Shown: positions 11,385-23,386, numbered from the stretch's first letter. The stretch: 64,000 bases of DNA from Adineta steineri (GCA_905250115.1 CAJNOI010000135.1:129614-193613); one strand, 5' to 3'. A program made the numbers and translations. The notes: a model not told the origin generated them from the letters alone.

Positions 11385-13014
11385 ATGTATAAACAGAAAG
11401 GATTCTCAAATAAAGACAACAACAGCAATCAAAAGATTTATTTCGAAAATTTACCAAATGAGTTATTACTACAAATCTTATCTTACTTGAATATCACTGA
11501 TATTTTTCGATCATTTCATGGATGTAATAAACGCTTTGATGATCTTGTATATGCCTCCGCTCGACACATTACTGTAACATCTGATACGAGCAATCAATGG
11601 CTTGCCGAACATATATCACAACTTGAATCTAAAATTGAGATAGTGAGTGTCAGCAATGAATATTTGGAATGTCTCTTTGGCAATCATTATTCGTTTCCAA
11701 AACTTCGATTAATTCATCTTTATGGAGATGAATGGAATATGTCTGTTAGAACTGAAGATACATCTACTTTGTTTGCCTTAGTGTCTTCTTTAAATGTTCT
11801 TCGAAAAATTTATCATCGGATAAAAGAATTTTCCATCAATGGAGAAAATTGTATTCGTGATGTAAGTGATTATTCTAATAGTTTATTATGTCCATTTATC
11901 GAACGTTTATCAATCAACATATGCTCTGCAAATCAATTATCTGTAATAAATGAATACATGCCAAATTTAACTCATCTGAAAATCGATGTTCTGGGACCAG
12001 ATTGGGATGATATTATTAATTTGAAAAATACTGTTAGCTTCCAAAGAATGACACGTTTGGCTTATTTAAATATCACTATATACGAATCAATGGGCTTTAA
12101 TTTATTTAAACAACTAATCAATAGTTGTCAAGCATCTCTTACGAATATAACAGTTAAAATTCAATGCAGAGAGTTAATGGATGGACATGATTTAGAACAA
12201 ATATTCAAATCATGTGAAAAATTAAAGAAATTGGCATTTTTCATTGTATATCAAAATGTGGTAATTGATGTAAATGCCTGTCGCTATTCTTTTCAAAGTG
12301 AATGGTGGCTTGATATACGTCGTCCTGTAGTTTACATTCAACATAATAGTATTGGTGTTACAATAATTGCCTCAATGCCATGTCACTTTTCATTTGCTTT
12401 CAAAAATAATCTATATAATTGGTATTTTAATAAAGAAATTCAAAATTCATCACATATTCGTTTTACTAATATAAATGAAATTGATATTACTAATAATATT
12501 AATCAACTGATTACTCTTGAATATTTGTATGATATTGATCGTAAATTTTCTTCATCGAATCAATGTTTACGGTTTGATTTTTGTAATTTGGAATCAGTAG
12601 ATATTATCTATGATCTTGTAAGTATAATAATAATAATTTTTATTTTGAATTTATTTCTATATGATAAAATTATTTTAGTTCATAGATGATACATCATTAA
12701 TGTCGGTCTTACCTAATGTTAATCATTTTATTGTTAGTTCACAAAACATACTTGATTCAAAAATGTTAACTGTTTGGATTCTTTTAGCATCAAATCTTAA
12801 AATATTAGATATTTCTAATTTAACTACATTTAATAAATTAGAATTACCAAAAGAATTAAATGATATGATTACTAATGAGAAATGTTTACAATCAAGTTTT
12901 AATCGTATTAATAAATTAATTATTTTTAAGACAAGTATTATTGTCTGTGAACAAACAAAACAAGAATTAATAGTCACATATGAAAAAGTTTTTCCTAATG
13001 CAAATATTTGTTAA
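11385..13014 (+). CDS. F-box protein with LRR-like repeats, two exons
   Basis: Exon 1 (11385-12617) and exon 2 (12679-13014) join in phase 0 across a 61-nt GTAAGT..TTTTAG intron, giving 522 residues. Residues about 20-60 form an F-box (YFENLPNELLLQILSYLNIT, then FRSFHGCNKRFDDLV). The remainder is an irregular leucine-rich solenoid (for example MPNLTHLKIDVLG, MTRLAYLNITIYE, LNITVKIQ-like strands). It would act as a substrate receptor of an SCF ubiquitin ligase. A strong acceptor-like tract ends three bases before the ATG, so either the 5' UTR is spliced or a short upstream coding exon exists; this decides the exact start. No lesions. Confidence 0.8.
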
Positions 13015-13388
13015 TTCAAAGAATTTTAACATGTTTAATTTTTTATATCATTAAATTTGTAAGTAAAAAAATATCCATTGATTATTCGAAATATGCATTG
13101 TCATTATAATGTGTTTATGTGTTTTTTTCTGTTTCTTAATAAACGAGATATGAATGATTGCTTCAGATTATAATTGAAGGTGTGGATCAGTTAAAGATAA
13201 GTACAACACTCATAACCATCAATTCAGTCAAAAATGGTGAGATTATTCCAAATATAGTTTCTCCAGTATCAATAATAAGCATTTCATAATATCTTTTCCA
13301 GTTATAGTACATGCTTTAGTATTCTAGTTATAATTTATAAGGATAGATGAATCTAAAAGATGAATACAACACTTATATCCGTCAATCA
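13015..13388. other. Convergent intergenic spacer
   Basis: Spacer between the 3' ends of the F-box gene (+) and a receptor gene (-). A weak relic of the GT-rich hairpin may be present at 13180-13232 (GAAGGTGTGGATC...ACACTCATAACCATC). Nothing else seen. Confidence 0.35.
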
Positions 13389-14360
13389 TTAAGTTTGTCG
13401 ATTGCTAGGATTGACATTGTGAGGAGTCGGTTTACAAAATATCACTATACGAAGTTTCTGTTTTAGTTTATGTAAAGTTATAGCAGTAGCATAAGGTAAA
13501 ACCATTGCTGGAACATTTGACATTTGATTGACAATAAGATCAATATTCGTGCCGGCACTGGCAACTCCTATTCTTCGCAGAATATTGTCAATGCTTAAAG
13601 GAAGATCAAGAATTATAAAAGTAGCAGATATAAAGACGAATTGCAGAATCATTTTTCGATTTTGTCTCCATGCATTACCACGTTGTAGACGACGTTTCTG
13701 TATGATGACTCGAACAAGTAGATTACCACTAATAATTACAATGAGTGGGACTGGAAGACTACTATGAAAAATCGTCACATACCAATGAAGCGATTGTGTA
13801 AATGAACATGTATAATATGGACCACCACATACTAGTGTATAAGCATCATACATGCGTTCACATGGATAAATAAATGTGATGTAAAAATAAAAAACTGGTG
13901 CATAAAGAGCAAAAATAGCAAGTGGTATATAATGAAATAGACAGCGTCCACGTGCTGTACGAGTGAAACTTGAATGAAATATTAGAATATGTCGTTCCAA
14001 TGATAACCAAATCATTGAAAAAATAGCAGCATACCATATTCCATAGTTTACAAACTGATGAACGAGACAAACAGCAGGAGTAAATGGTATATAGACGCCT
14101 CGTTTCATAAAACTCAATATTAATGGCATGTCTGTTGTAAGTGATATAAAATTGAAAAATAACATGACCAATGTAGTATGATTGTACAGAGTTGTACTTG
14201 CTGTTTTGTGGGTCAACAGATGATAGAAGACAAATAAATAGCAAGGGAAAGTCATTACTTCACCAAAAATATATAATCCAAACACAATATCAGACCAGTT
14301 AGATGGAAGATAAATATCTTTAACACTAACTTGGTTCATTTCAGTATAGTTGTTAACCAT
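13389..14360 (-). CDS. 7TM receptor, ERH-type, single exon
   Basis: 323 residues from the ATG at 14360 (MVNNYTEMNQ). An upstream in-frame ATG at 14468 would add a lysine-rich stretch that does not resemble a receptor N-terminus, so I prefer the inner start. Seven hydrophobic segments are visible. TM1 is IVFGLYIFGEVMTFPCYLFV. TM3 ends LSLERHILIF, with ERH in the DRY position. ECL2 carries cysteines (CGGPYYTC). TM6 is LQFVFISATFIILDLPLSI, and TM7 runs into PYATAITLHKLKQKL. N-glycosylation sites lie in the N-terminus. Likely a plasma-membrane chemosensory or peptide receptor; ligand unknown. It is the intact relative of the pseudogene at 29611-30492. Confidence 0.8.
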   Translation of the reverse strand: MVNNYTEMNQVSVKDIYLPSNWSDIVFGLYIFGEVMTFPCYLFVFYHLLTHKTASTTLYNHTTLVMLFFNFISLTTDMPLILSFMKRGVYIPFTPAVCLVHQFVNYGIWYAAIFSMIWLSLERHILIFHSSFTRTARGRCLFHYIPLAIFALYAPVFYFYITFIYPCERMYDAYTLVCGGPYYTCSFTQSLHWYVTIFHSSLPVPLIVIISGNLLVRVIIQKRRLQRGNAWRQNRKMILQFVFISATFIILDLPLSIDNILRRIGVASAGTNIDLIVNQMSNVPAMVLPYATAITLHKLKQKLRIVIFCKPTPHNVNPSNRQT

Positions 14361-15245
14361 TGTAAGAAATACTTGTTCGAAGAATCTTTTGAGAAAGAAT
14401 TTATATTCATCTTGTATCAAATATATTAACGTGCTTGAATACATTTTTTTTCTTCTATATTTCATCATGTGAATAAAAAACAGATGCTTCGTTGCACATA
14501 TAAATTTATCAGTGAGATGACAACATAATTCATCTCCGAAAAGAAATAAATTTTTGTTTTTTTATTTTTCTCTTAATTTAGAAAAAATAAGTTTTTCAAA
14601 TAATAATAACAACAATCATTATAGTTTATTAAAAGAATTTAAGTATTCAAAACTAATGTTGATATATACGTCATTCAAATGAATTGTAACAAATGAAGTA
14701 CGTCAGACCCTATACTAAATTTAAATCCATTCTTTATGCTCATTTAATGTGTTTATATCATGTTTTTTTTCTAATTTTCATGCATGTTTGAACAAAGTGA
14801 CAACTAAAAAAATGCCACAAAAATCAGGTACTTATTACTCAAAACTAAAATATTTTTCTGAATTCATTTTATGATATACATGCGTGTAATTAGTTGTGAC
14901 TGTAAAACAAGATCATACGATTTGTTCATGTTCTCATTTGGCTTCATATAGGATAGGAAAACAAAATTGTAAACACCACCACGAGATGATTTTAATGATA
15001 TCAAATAGCAAAATGTTTTCTCTATGAATAAATGTTGAAAAGTGCGAGAACTTATTGACTGACCTATGCATATAAATAGATAATCTTGTAATTTCGTAGG
15101 CATAACTATTGATTAAATTAATTGGATTTACAATATGAAAATTAATACAAATTTATGTAATCTTAAACGTTTACTGCGATGAAGAACACTAGGTACTGGG
15201 AAGTAGTTTCCACGTAATTTAAAAAAGTGAATTTTTTAGCTATTC
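14361..15245. other. Intergenic, AT-rich
   Basis: No gene, RNA or hairpin recognised. Hydrophobic short frames here have no family character. Confidence 0.4.
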
Positions 15246-16205
15246 AACAGATTCATCTATCCAGAAATTTTACTCTTTGATTTTGATTCACGTGTTCAAC
15301 AACATGCTGTCCCATCTTGTATATTTGCAAGTACTATTTTTTCAAAAATTTTCCATGACGATTTCGACTGGCAATCAATAGCTTCTGAAGAACATCACAA
15401 TGCTAATGAAGTTTTTGATAGTAACAACGTAGAGCAACCTGATCTAAATGTGTTTAGTTTTAGAAAAAGTCAATCACCATCATGCTCGCCAAGAACATCA
15501 AGTATTAACATTATAAGTGACGAAGAAAATGAAGAAAAAGAAAATAACTCGAGTAATTTTCATACACATACCATTTTAGAAATAGTTTTACTTCTTTCAC
15601 TATTCCGACGTCGTCATTCACTGTCAAAGTCATGTATTACAGATATATGTTATCTATTACGTCTCCTCGATGGAAAAAAAACCCATTTATAACAATGGTT
15701 CTTAATTCTGATGGTATTTTAGTTAGAAAGAATATCACGGTCATCATGGATTTCCAGCATGATAATCAATGAGTTGCCATATAATACTCGTTTTCTACAA
15801 CTAAATATGATTATTAGAATCATTTCTTACAGTTCACAAAAGCCAAAACGAACCGAATTTTCTCCATTGTTAGATATAGTTAATGAGTTAGAGCGTGGAA
15901 TTGATTTATGTTTGCCATCAAGAGATGGACTGCGTTTTTCGTTAAATTTTGATATCACTCATATTGCCGTATCTCTACTTGCTATTATTGCGGACAAGCC
16001 CGCTCAAGCTCTAATGCAAAATGTAATTGATAGTGGTAATTTTTATTTTACTTCTTTTTAATAACTACGTGTTTTTTTTATACATTTAAGTGAAAGTGTG
16101 CTTACAGGCAAAGGACACAATCGATGCTTTCCATTGTATTCAGTCAATCCACCTGAACTTCGTTCAGACAAAAATTATATTACAATTGTGCAAATCGTGA
16201 AAAAA
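15246..16205 (+). mobile_element. Decayed Tnp2-like (CACTA/EnSpm-related) transposase fragment
   Basis: Successive pieces in shifting frames follow the order of a Tnp2-family transposase. A Ser/Glu-rich segment ends in LLLSLFRRRHSLSKSCITD. Next comes VLNSDGILVRKN, then, after a frame change, SSMIINELPYNTRFLQLNMI and KPKRTEF...LADKPAQA-type sequence (here IIADKPAQALMQNVIDSG). After a probable intron follows KGHNRCFPLYSVNPPELRSD. The expected zinc-knuckle stretch between the first two pieces is missing, at least one frameshift is present, and no terminal repeats were found. It is therefore an old, truncated copy. The family assignment rests on the motif order NSDG..INELP..RF..KP..A.C/D.PA and should be checked by search. 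Confidence 0.55.
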
Positions 16206-18044
16206 TTATACAATTGTACATCTTAGGTTTTTATTCACAATTTCTTTTTATTATATAATAGAGTAAACAATAACATGCACGTTGCAATTCTTTAACAGGT
16301 GTCCATGAGGATATTGAATATATTACTCAACCACACCCACATCCTCACGATGCATAGTCAAACGATGAAATTGGTAACGTTGATAAATGAAAAAGATGAA
16401 ACAAGTTTATTTCTGTGATATAATAAAGATCGCCAAAAAAAATTTGCTCTTTTATTACAAAAAAAACTTATCGTATTATCTATCGACGAAGAGGTCATAT
16501 CGTCATTTATCCATATATTCCAAAAAACTGGCTTTATTGAATCAGCTCCAAAATGTCACAAGCGTTTGAATAATGGTTATGCAATTTTTTATAAAAGAAT
16601 TCGACTTGTGCAACATACATTGTAAAATTCTCATTTCTTAATTAATAGCGAGATTTACATTTATCTTAATTTTAGAGATTAATTCATTGATTCAGCTGTA
16701 CATGATGATGAAAATGAAGATAGTGAAAATAAATATGTTGATGATAATAAAAGTAATCAAAACAGGTTAGCAACTTTTAAATATTATCCTGCTTTCTGAT
16801 CACTTTGATATATTATTTATATATATATTTATGTGTATAGTAATGTACTCAAAACTAGCAAAATATTGAATAATAATGATAGTTCATCAGCGTTACCATC
16901 ACTACCTCAATCATCTATTAAAACACGTTCTAAAGCTAAACTTAATCAAAGAGGAAAAAACGAAAAATTTATTAGTAATTGTTTTATTTAGTAAACTTGT
17001 TATTGTTTTTGTTGTGTAAATGTTTTTGTTGCACTGTATCATTTGTTATAATAAAAAAATAGTAGATATAAAATGATAATCAATGTCTTTTATTGAATGC
17101 GAATCGACTTTTTATCAAAAAGAGATGCATTACAATTTATTTAAAAAATGCATTTTAGTAAAAAAAAAGAAAATTTCCAATACATCGGATAATAGTACAT
17201 GTTTCATAACGTCAGATTTCTGTATAATTCATCTACAGAAATTATACTTATTTTCTTACTTTAATTAAATCGTATATAGAATGCTTTCACGGAACAGATT
17301 AATAGCGCTTTTAGTGCGCTAAATGTTTATCAACACATTAGCCAATCAGAGCACTCGAATTCTTCGGCTTCAACTTCGACCAATTATCATTTGAAACTGA
17401 GCCGCGTAATTATCTGAGACAAATTTTTGCTCAATTAGAAGCCAAAGTTATGATAGGCATGCTTGTGCAATGATGCAATTTGGAGTTAGAATCTAGTTAA
17501 AAGACTGTACCTGATTTTTTCTATGTTTGTTTATATTTTACACAAGACTAATGTATTTATTTTAAAATCATTTTTTTTGTAATGTCACATAAATATAAGT
17601 ATACCATGTCATGATAATCGATGATTAAATTCGACTGACTTATGTAGGATGATGTTTCTGTCCAATACTACCGTATGTAGTTATATTTGTATGTGCAGAA
17701 TTGTGTAAGTGTTCAATTTAGATCTAGAATAAAAACATCTTGTTAGAAAGTCACGCGATCTATTATTATCATCTTTCACTTTTGCGCGTTCTTCTATATT
17801 TTGTAATTTTCTTTTTCTTTCCTTTCGGATAATAACATATCTTATATGTCGTTCATTTCCTAAATATAGTCACTGCTTTCTTGTTAAATGAAGTGTATAT
17901 ACGTCAACGACTTCTCTCTGTAGATTCTAGCTCTCTTTGCTTCAATAAATATTGCAATTTATTATGGTAATGTAAATGAACAACACAAGGACACTACAAT
18001 ATCAAACAAATTTATTGTTTATATAGTTGTTCGATTTCGATCAT
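16206..18044. other. Remnant exons and intergenic sequence
   Basis: A half-hairpin ACCACACCCACATCCTC lies at about 16333-16349. At about 16694-16991 two in-frame acidic then basic segments (DSAVHDDENEDSENKYVDDN, then KTRSKAKLNQRGKN) flank a possible GTTAGC..TGTATAG intron and end in a stop. They look like the 3' end of a low-complexity nuclear protein, perhaps part of the transposon upstream. A small hairpin TAGCGC/GCGCTA lies at 17303-17321. The rest is unassigned. Confidence 0.35.
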
Positions 18045-18989
18045 TTATATCGCTGGCACTACCACTATATTTTGTTGTTTGTTTATTATTTTCAGAACGG
18101 ATGCTTTAACGGGATCTGTAAATCTGAATAAAGCAATTATAATCAAAAGTAATGATATATCGACAAATGTAAAAGCAATACGAAAATGATATTTTGGTGG
18201 TTGAGTAAATAATCCCATAATTACGAAAATTAAATAAGGCAAACCAAGTATATTTAAGATTAATACAATAATAACTATTCGAAAAACCATTCGTAATTCT
18301 TTTTGTGCACGCGATACAGTGTTTGCATGTGTCGTACGTCTGTTTATTTGTTTAACATAACGAACCAATTTGAAATAGATAAATATAGTAGAATTAATTG
18401 GTATTATATAGACATACAGTACATCATAAATTAATATAATAGAAACATGAAGATACAATTGACATATTTGATCATCAACATGATATCTAATCTCACCAGA
18501 CGGTATATATGGAGAAGTACCTACGAAGGCAGCTATCCACGTTAAAATAATGAGGAAAAATTGAAATTTTGTTGATTGCCATAATAAACGAGTGGGGTAA
18601 ACAACCAGCATATACCGATAAATTGCTTGTAATAAATAAGAATAAAATAATGCACAAACACCAGAATAACTAATATAAGTTCGAAGTTTACAAGGTGGAT
18701 CTTCATATTGAATTTGTTTAAGATCATTGTGAAGTGAAATGATAGTCATCCAAATTAAAGTAAACGTAAAGAAAAGACCAGCAAAGCATGAATTAGCAGC
18801 AAGCATCATTGCAACTGTATGACATGTTTTATCAAGTAAAATAATACATAAAAATACTAAACTCAATATAAAAGCTAAGGTAAGGCATACAATCAATATA
18901 ATATCGAGAGGAATAAACCATGATTGATTATTTATTGCTATAGAATTAGAATCGTTTGGTAAAGAAAAGAAAATAGTTGTAGTGTTCAT
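18045..18989 (-). CDS. 7TM receptor, YRY-type, single exon
   Basis: 314 residues with an N-terminus bearing N-x-S/T sites and seven hydrophobic segments. TM1 is PLDIILIVCLTLAFILSLVF; TM2 contains AMMLAANSCFAGLFF. TM3 ends LLQAIYRYMLVVYP, so YRY replaces DRY. TM5 is followed by a basic loop with SRAQKELRMVFRIVIIV into TM6. TM7 ends FRFTDPVKASVLKII. It is a clear paralogue of the receptor at 27814-28797: both share DKTCHT after TM1, HNDLKQI or NNDLKQI in loop 1 and PPKYHFRIA or LPKYHFRIA before TM7. Likely plasma-membrane receptor with unknown ligand. No lesions. Confidence 0.85.
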   Translation of the reverse strand: MNTTTIFFSLPNDSNSIAINNQSWFIPLDIILIVCLTLAFILSLVFLCIILLDKTCHTVAMMLAANSCFAGLFFTFTLIWMTIISLHNDLKQIQYEDPPCKLRTYISYSGVCALFYSYLLQAIYRYMLVVYPTRLLWQSTKFQFFLIILTWIAAFVGTSPYIPSGEIRYHVDDQICQLYLHVSIILIYDVLYVYIIPINSTIFIYFKLVRYVKQINRRTTHANTVSRAQKELRMVFRIVIIVLILNILGLPYLIFVIMGLFTQPPKYHFRIAFTFVDISLLLIIIALFRFTDPVKASVLKIINKQQNIVVVPAI

Positions 18990-19414
18990 TTGTGAGATGA
19001 TGGAAAATAAAAAGTAAGATAGATTTTTTTAATCTTATATGAATACTGTTAGTTCTGCTAATTATTCGACTAATTTTGTATGCTTGGTCGCGTTTCTATC
19101 GAAATACTAACAATTATTATAGCTTGAAAACTCTCTCTAATGATAATTATTACCTTTTCTTCAAATGAAGCATTCAAATCTAATGTTGTTTGAGGGTTGA
19201 CGAGTTTGTTATATATATATATATCATAAGATATTGTGTAGAAAAGCGAAACTTGTTTTATTTTAAGAAACAATCTAGTAAGTCATAGAGAAGAAAAGGT
19301 ATCGTTAGACATACTCTAGCAAAACACATTGTATAAAGTGCATTTCTTGAATTTTTGCGGTCATCAAACATCCAGAAATTTTCTGTTTCTTATTGTTTGA
19401 GCGTTCATTAATGA
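18990..19414. other. Intergenic, left flank of the hAT-type element
   Basis: AT-rich with a short (TA)n run at about 19211-19223. No gene seen. Confidence 0.35.
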
Positions 19415-19420
19415 TCTACG

Positions 19421-20952
19421 CAGGCCTCGCAGCCGGTATACTTTCCTGTTTTTTTCCTGTTTTTTGAAAAACGTCCTGTTTTTCCTAATTTCAGCCAAAA
19501 ATCCTGAATTTCTCCTGATTTTTTATAATTCATTCGCATAGTCATTGTATTTGCCTTATCATAACATAATATAATATTCTTATCTTAATTTATTTTCAAA
19601 ATGCATATTAAAACATCATATATTATACAATATCTTTAACAAAAGCAATATAATTTGTAAAAATAATGTTTACTTTCATCATTCATCATTCATTTTTTCT
19701 TTTTTTTTCTCAATCGGTTTAAATTTTCACTATTATCAAGTAATTGAGCTTTCAAAACAGATAATTTAGCATTAGCAGCGGTTACAAGTAATTCAGCTGT
19801 ACCAACATCATTAAAATCTTTACTATTCACAGCTGTGGCAAGTCTTGTACTTCCTTCTTCCAACATTTTCATTGCACTCACTAAATCTTGTTGTAAAATG
19901 TTTTGTTAGTTTAATAAATCAATTTCTTTTTCTTCTACATGTCCATGTAGTGATCGGTACACTATTTTCTTCTTCCTTTAAAGCGTCGTGTCTCTGATAT
20001 ATTTATTATTGTTTTTTTTCTTGCTCCTCTCTATGATTACATTAGAGTATCTAACATTATCCAGTCAGATTTTTTTCTCATACTCCGATGGTTTTCCATC
20101 GTCATATACTTTGGGTAATGACATCGAAAAATACTATAAAAATAGTAAATAGTAAATGTAGATACTAACTATCATCATGTGTTAATGCTCGTTGTTCTTT
20201 CTCAACAATAACAAAAGATATTCTTGTTGTATTTCTATCAATAGATCCTGTACCTAAACATGTACTATTATCATTCTTATTTTTCGATAAAAGTAATGAT
20301 TGATTATTTGATGCTGTTAGTAAAGTAAAATCAAGCACATCTTTCATACATTGAATATGTTATGACCGATTAAAATGCCTCTTTAAATTAGCCCATCCTC
20401 CATTAGTACAACTAAAATTACCTGAATTGCATACGATACATTGAAATGAACTGGTAGTTTTACCTTGTTTAAGCCATCGAGAATTCACTCTACCAGTGTT
20501 ATCTGAGTTTTGCAACCATTTTGAACAAAACTTTATATTTGTCAGCATCAGAAAATATTTAGTCAAAGGGATACATTTTTCAAAATCAAGTCAATATAAG
20601 ATAATAGTTGTCTTATATAAGCAGAGAATAAAAACACAATAAAAGTATGACAATAGAAGAGAAAGAAAAGAACTAAATAGAGCAGAACGAAAAGTATATA
20701 AACCTGAATAACACAATAAGTTTATATATGATTCATACTGTTTTAAATAACTTTAGTATTTACTTATAACAACCTATATTTTGATTGTTACAAGCTGTTA
20801 TTATTGCACTTTCTTCGACGTCGATTTTACTCGAGAAAAGCAATATTAGAAGAAAGTTTACCTTTCCTAACTTTTACGAAAATTCCTCATTTAAAAAAAA
20901 AAATTTCCTGTCCTACTTCCTGACTTTGGAACACATGCCGCTGCGACCCCTG
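19421..20952. mobile_element. hAT-type element, internally deleted, 1532 bp
   Basis: The left end CAGGCCTCGCAGCCGGTATAC (from 19421) matches the inverted right end (reverse complement CAGGGGTCGCAGCGGCATGTG, ending 20952) imperfectly over about 25 bases; CAGGGxTCGC-like ends are typical of hAT elements. The six bases TCTACG occur directly outside both ends (19415-19420 and 20953-20958), a perfect target-site duplication. Inside, on the minus strand, is a gene fragment with a BED-type zinc finger and a coiled-coil end, but no catalytic RNase-H/hAT dimerisation core. It is therefore a complete but non-autonomous insertion. T-rich tracts with repeated TTTCCTG units lie at 19440-19480. hAT duplications are usually 8 bp; 6 bp would be unusual. 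Confidence 0.75.
19690..20566 (-). pseudogene. BED zinc-finger gene fragment carried by the hAT-type element
   Basis: On the minus strand, KTTSSFQCIVCNSGNFSC and WANLKRHFNRS form a C-x2-C...H BED-type zinc finger, the DNA-binding module at the start of many hAT transposases. It is followed, after an in-frame TAA directly behind NRS, by HIQCMKDVLDFTLLTASNNQ. The frame then breaks over about 300 bases with several stops. It ends with a helical stretch (MKMLEEGSTRLATAVNSKDF, then LVTAANAKLSVLKAQLLDNS) and a lysine-rich tail. The stop codon and frame breaks show decay. It lies wholly inside the element at 19421-20952, so it moved with it. Confidence 0.6.
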
Positions 20953-20958
20953 TCTACG

Positions 20959-21411
20959 ATTCTTACTATTATATTTGATTTTTTTCTATGATCATGAATT
21001 GATGTATTTTATCAAATGTCAAAACTGATAAATATATTGTGAGGCTTGCTCAGAGAGAGCAGTCATGTCTTAGTGAAGATAGATGATTCTTTATGAAAAC
21101 AACATGTTTATTACGGAACTCGAAACGACTTATATAGATTAAAATAACAGGGATAATTAGGAAGAGAGTCATTATATATGCTAAGAGAACACAGAATGAA
21201 CTAGAGTCAGCTGATAACATACTTTTTAGATAGGAAAGAGAAAATGGCCTACATAAATACACGAAGGACGAATGAAAAATCACGATTATAATCTTTTGAC
21301 TGAATCATAATCCCAAATCTCATAAAAATTGATTTGATTCGGTTAAATAAGATTTATATTATTAGTCCATTACAATTGAAGGAATTGATAAAAACTGAGA
21401 ATGTTTTCTTT
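20959..21411. other. Intergenic
   Basis: Right flank of the hAT-type element. A 77-codon hydrophobic minus-strand frame at 21050-21283 shows no receptor motif and no splice context; I see no gene here. Confidence 0.35.
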
Positions 21412-22414
21412 TTAATTCTTTGCTCTGATATTTGATGTTGCTCTTTTAAGTGTAGGTAGTTGAAACGGAGCTATTCGATTTTGTCTTTTCCAAAAAAAGA
21501 TTCGATCTTTTATTTGTCGACGAAATCGACGTGATGAAATCATAAACATATAGCAACTTCCCTAAAAGAAAAAGATAGATATTCGAAAAAAAAATTAATA
21601 AACATACAACATAATTGACATAAGCTAATAGACTAAACATTGTCGATATAAATGATTCTTTTATTGTCCGATCTGGATCTTTACTAACTGAAGATGTAAT
21701 CAAACCATAAACATTATTCATTCCGTATGGAGTTATGGAAATCACAACTAGAATTACTTGAATCAAAGTCATTCGTACTAACTGATGATCAGCTTGTTGC
21801 TCAGCAAGAACTCTTGTTAAATGAATATTACGATAAGTTAAATATCCAAATACAATCATCACTACGATTGGAATGACACAAGTAAGACTAAGAACATATA
21901 TTGAAGCATAAATAGAATATTTAACATTGACGATCTGACATGTCTGTGTTATTGATGAAATATCATAGAATAAAATTTGAGGTATTCCATGTAAACACCA
22001 TACAATGATAACAATAAACATAATCCTATGTGCCCATTTGATATTACTTAAACGACGAATATTAGCGTTTCTTGATGTAACTAGAAATTGATCAATTGAA
22101 GTCAGACATGAATAAGTAAAAGAAATTAATGTAAGGACATTTATGAGATATGCTCGTAGTTTACACCAGAATGTTGATGTAAGAGTTAAATCAATATGAT
22201 AACCTGCAATGAATATACGAGAAACAAGACTAACTATCAGAACAATAATATTGTCTATTGAAGTTATAAGAAAATAAAATGTACAAGGAGTTTGACGATA
22301 ATTACGAACACTTGTGAATATCGAAATATTTAATCCATTTCCACTTATTCCAGCAATGACAAGAAACCATCCTACGTAAATTGTAATTTGTTGACTAATG
22401 TATAACAATGACAT
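21412..22414 (-). CDS. 7TM receptor with intron in TM7
   Basis: Exon 1 (22414-21608) and exon 2 (21561-21412) join in phase 0 across a 46-nt GTATGT..TTTTAG intron, giving 318 residues. TM1 is YVGWFLVIAGISGNGLNISIF with the GN typical of class A. TM3 ends YSCLTSIDQFLVTS, with DQF in the DRY position. TM6 is TLIQVILVVISITPYGMNNV. TM7 crosses the splice site (YVNYV then GSCYMFMISSRRFRRQ), after which a basic C-tail follows. Reading through the intron would put nonsense after TM7, so the spliced model is preferred. The same intron position occurs in the pseudogene at 62384, its relative. Plasma-membrane receptor; ligand unknown. Confidence 0.85.
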
Positions 22415-22878
22415 GTCTCACTTGAATAAATAATAAAATACGTCAAAAATAAGAAGAATTCAAAGATTAACTCAAAGTTTATTTTGATAATAATGTTGCT
22501 GCGTAGTTAAATAAAATACGTTGAAAATATTGCTTACATTTCCATATATAATATATAAAAGGAAAACTACTCCAAGCAGTTTATAGAAAATAAAATAGAT
22601 GTTAGACACTTTTCTTATTATTAATACCAACAGTCATTTAGCGATAAAGAAATATTTTTGATAAAAAAAAGTTAATATTAAAAGAAAAGAAAATACAAGG
22701 TGTGGACAAGTAGAAATTTGAGAAACATTTTTTTTCTTCCAATTTTTTTACATGATTGGATAGAGCTCGTCCGGTTACCGATAAAAATAATATACTTAAT
22801 CTTGACTGTAAGTTCCAGAAATATTTTAATTGATGCTTCCGATACGGCTCGATATAAGAAAGAACTTTTAACGGATTC

Positions 22879-22927
22879 GTGGTTGTGAGTATAGGTAATC
22901 AATGGGAAGAGTATACACACTCACCCA
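22879..22927. repeat. Degenerate telomere-like hairpin
   Basis: Left arm TGGTTGTGAGTATAGG, right arm ATACACACTCACCCACA. Eroded member of the family. Confidence 0.45.
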
Positions 22928-23080
22928 CAGAGAGAGAGACAAAAACAAATTCAATTTCTTTCTTTGTATGTATGTATAAATATTGTCGTACATTCAACAA
23001 TTCGTATATAGCTGCATATTTAACAGTAAGTCTATCGCTCTATTACTGCTGCGATTTTCTTTCATGACAGTTATGAAATG

Positions 23081-23143
23081 CGGGTGTGGGTGTGGATGAG
23101 AATATAAAGTTAATCGGCCACATCCACACCCATACTCGCCCTC
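23081..23143. repeat. Telomere-like GT-rich hairpin
   Basis: Left arm CGGGTGTGGGTGTGGATGAG, right arm CCACATCCACACCCATACTC, loop of about 20 bases. One of the best-preserved copies. Confidence 0.75.
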
Positions 23144-23334
23144 AGATTTGTTCATAGGTCTTGCTCATAAAGCCAAGTAGATCCCGTCTTCTTTCTGAAA
23201 CATAAATGATACCATTCGTTGGATTATCACTTGGATCATCAGAAAAAGCTTTTAAAAGGAGTCTGCTTTCATATATATATTTATTTATACTATAGCGAAA
23301 GAAACGAAATTTGAAACTTTGAAATTACCATATT

Positions 23335-23386
23335 GAGGATGTGAGCGTGGATACGATATAAATATTCACACTCGTACCCACATTCG
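23335..23386. repeat. Telomere-like GT-rich hairpin
   Basis: Left arm GAGGATGTGAGCGTGG, right arm CACACTCGTACCCACATTC. It lies 108 bases past the stop codon of the ART-TPR gene. Confidence 0.65.

Noticed and set aside
16387-16569. Lysine-rich frame between transposase relic and remnant exons
   Set aside because: A different frame (EEVISSFIHIFQKTGF) looks more protein-like, and neither matches a family; treated as decayed sequence.
21050-21283. Hydrophobic minus-strand frame of 77 codons
   Set aside because: One long hydrophobic patch but no receptor motifs, no splice sites in phase and no related sequence nearby.
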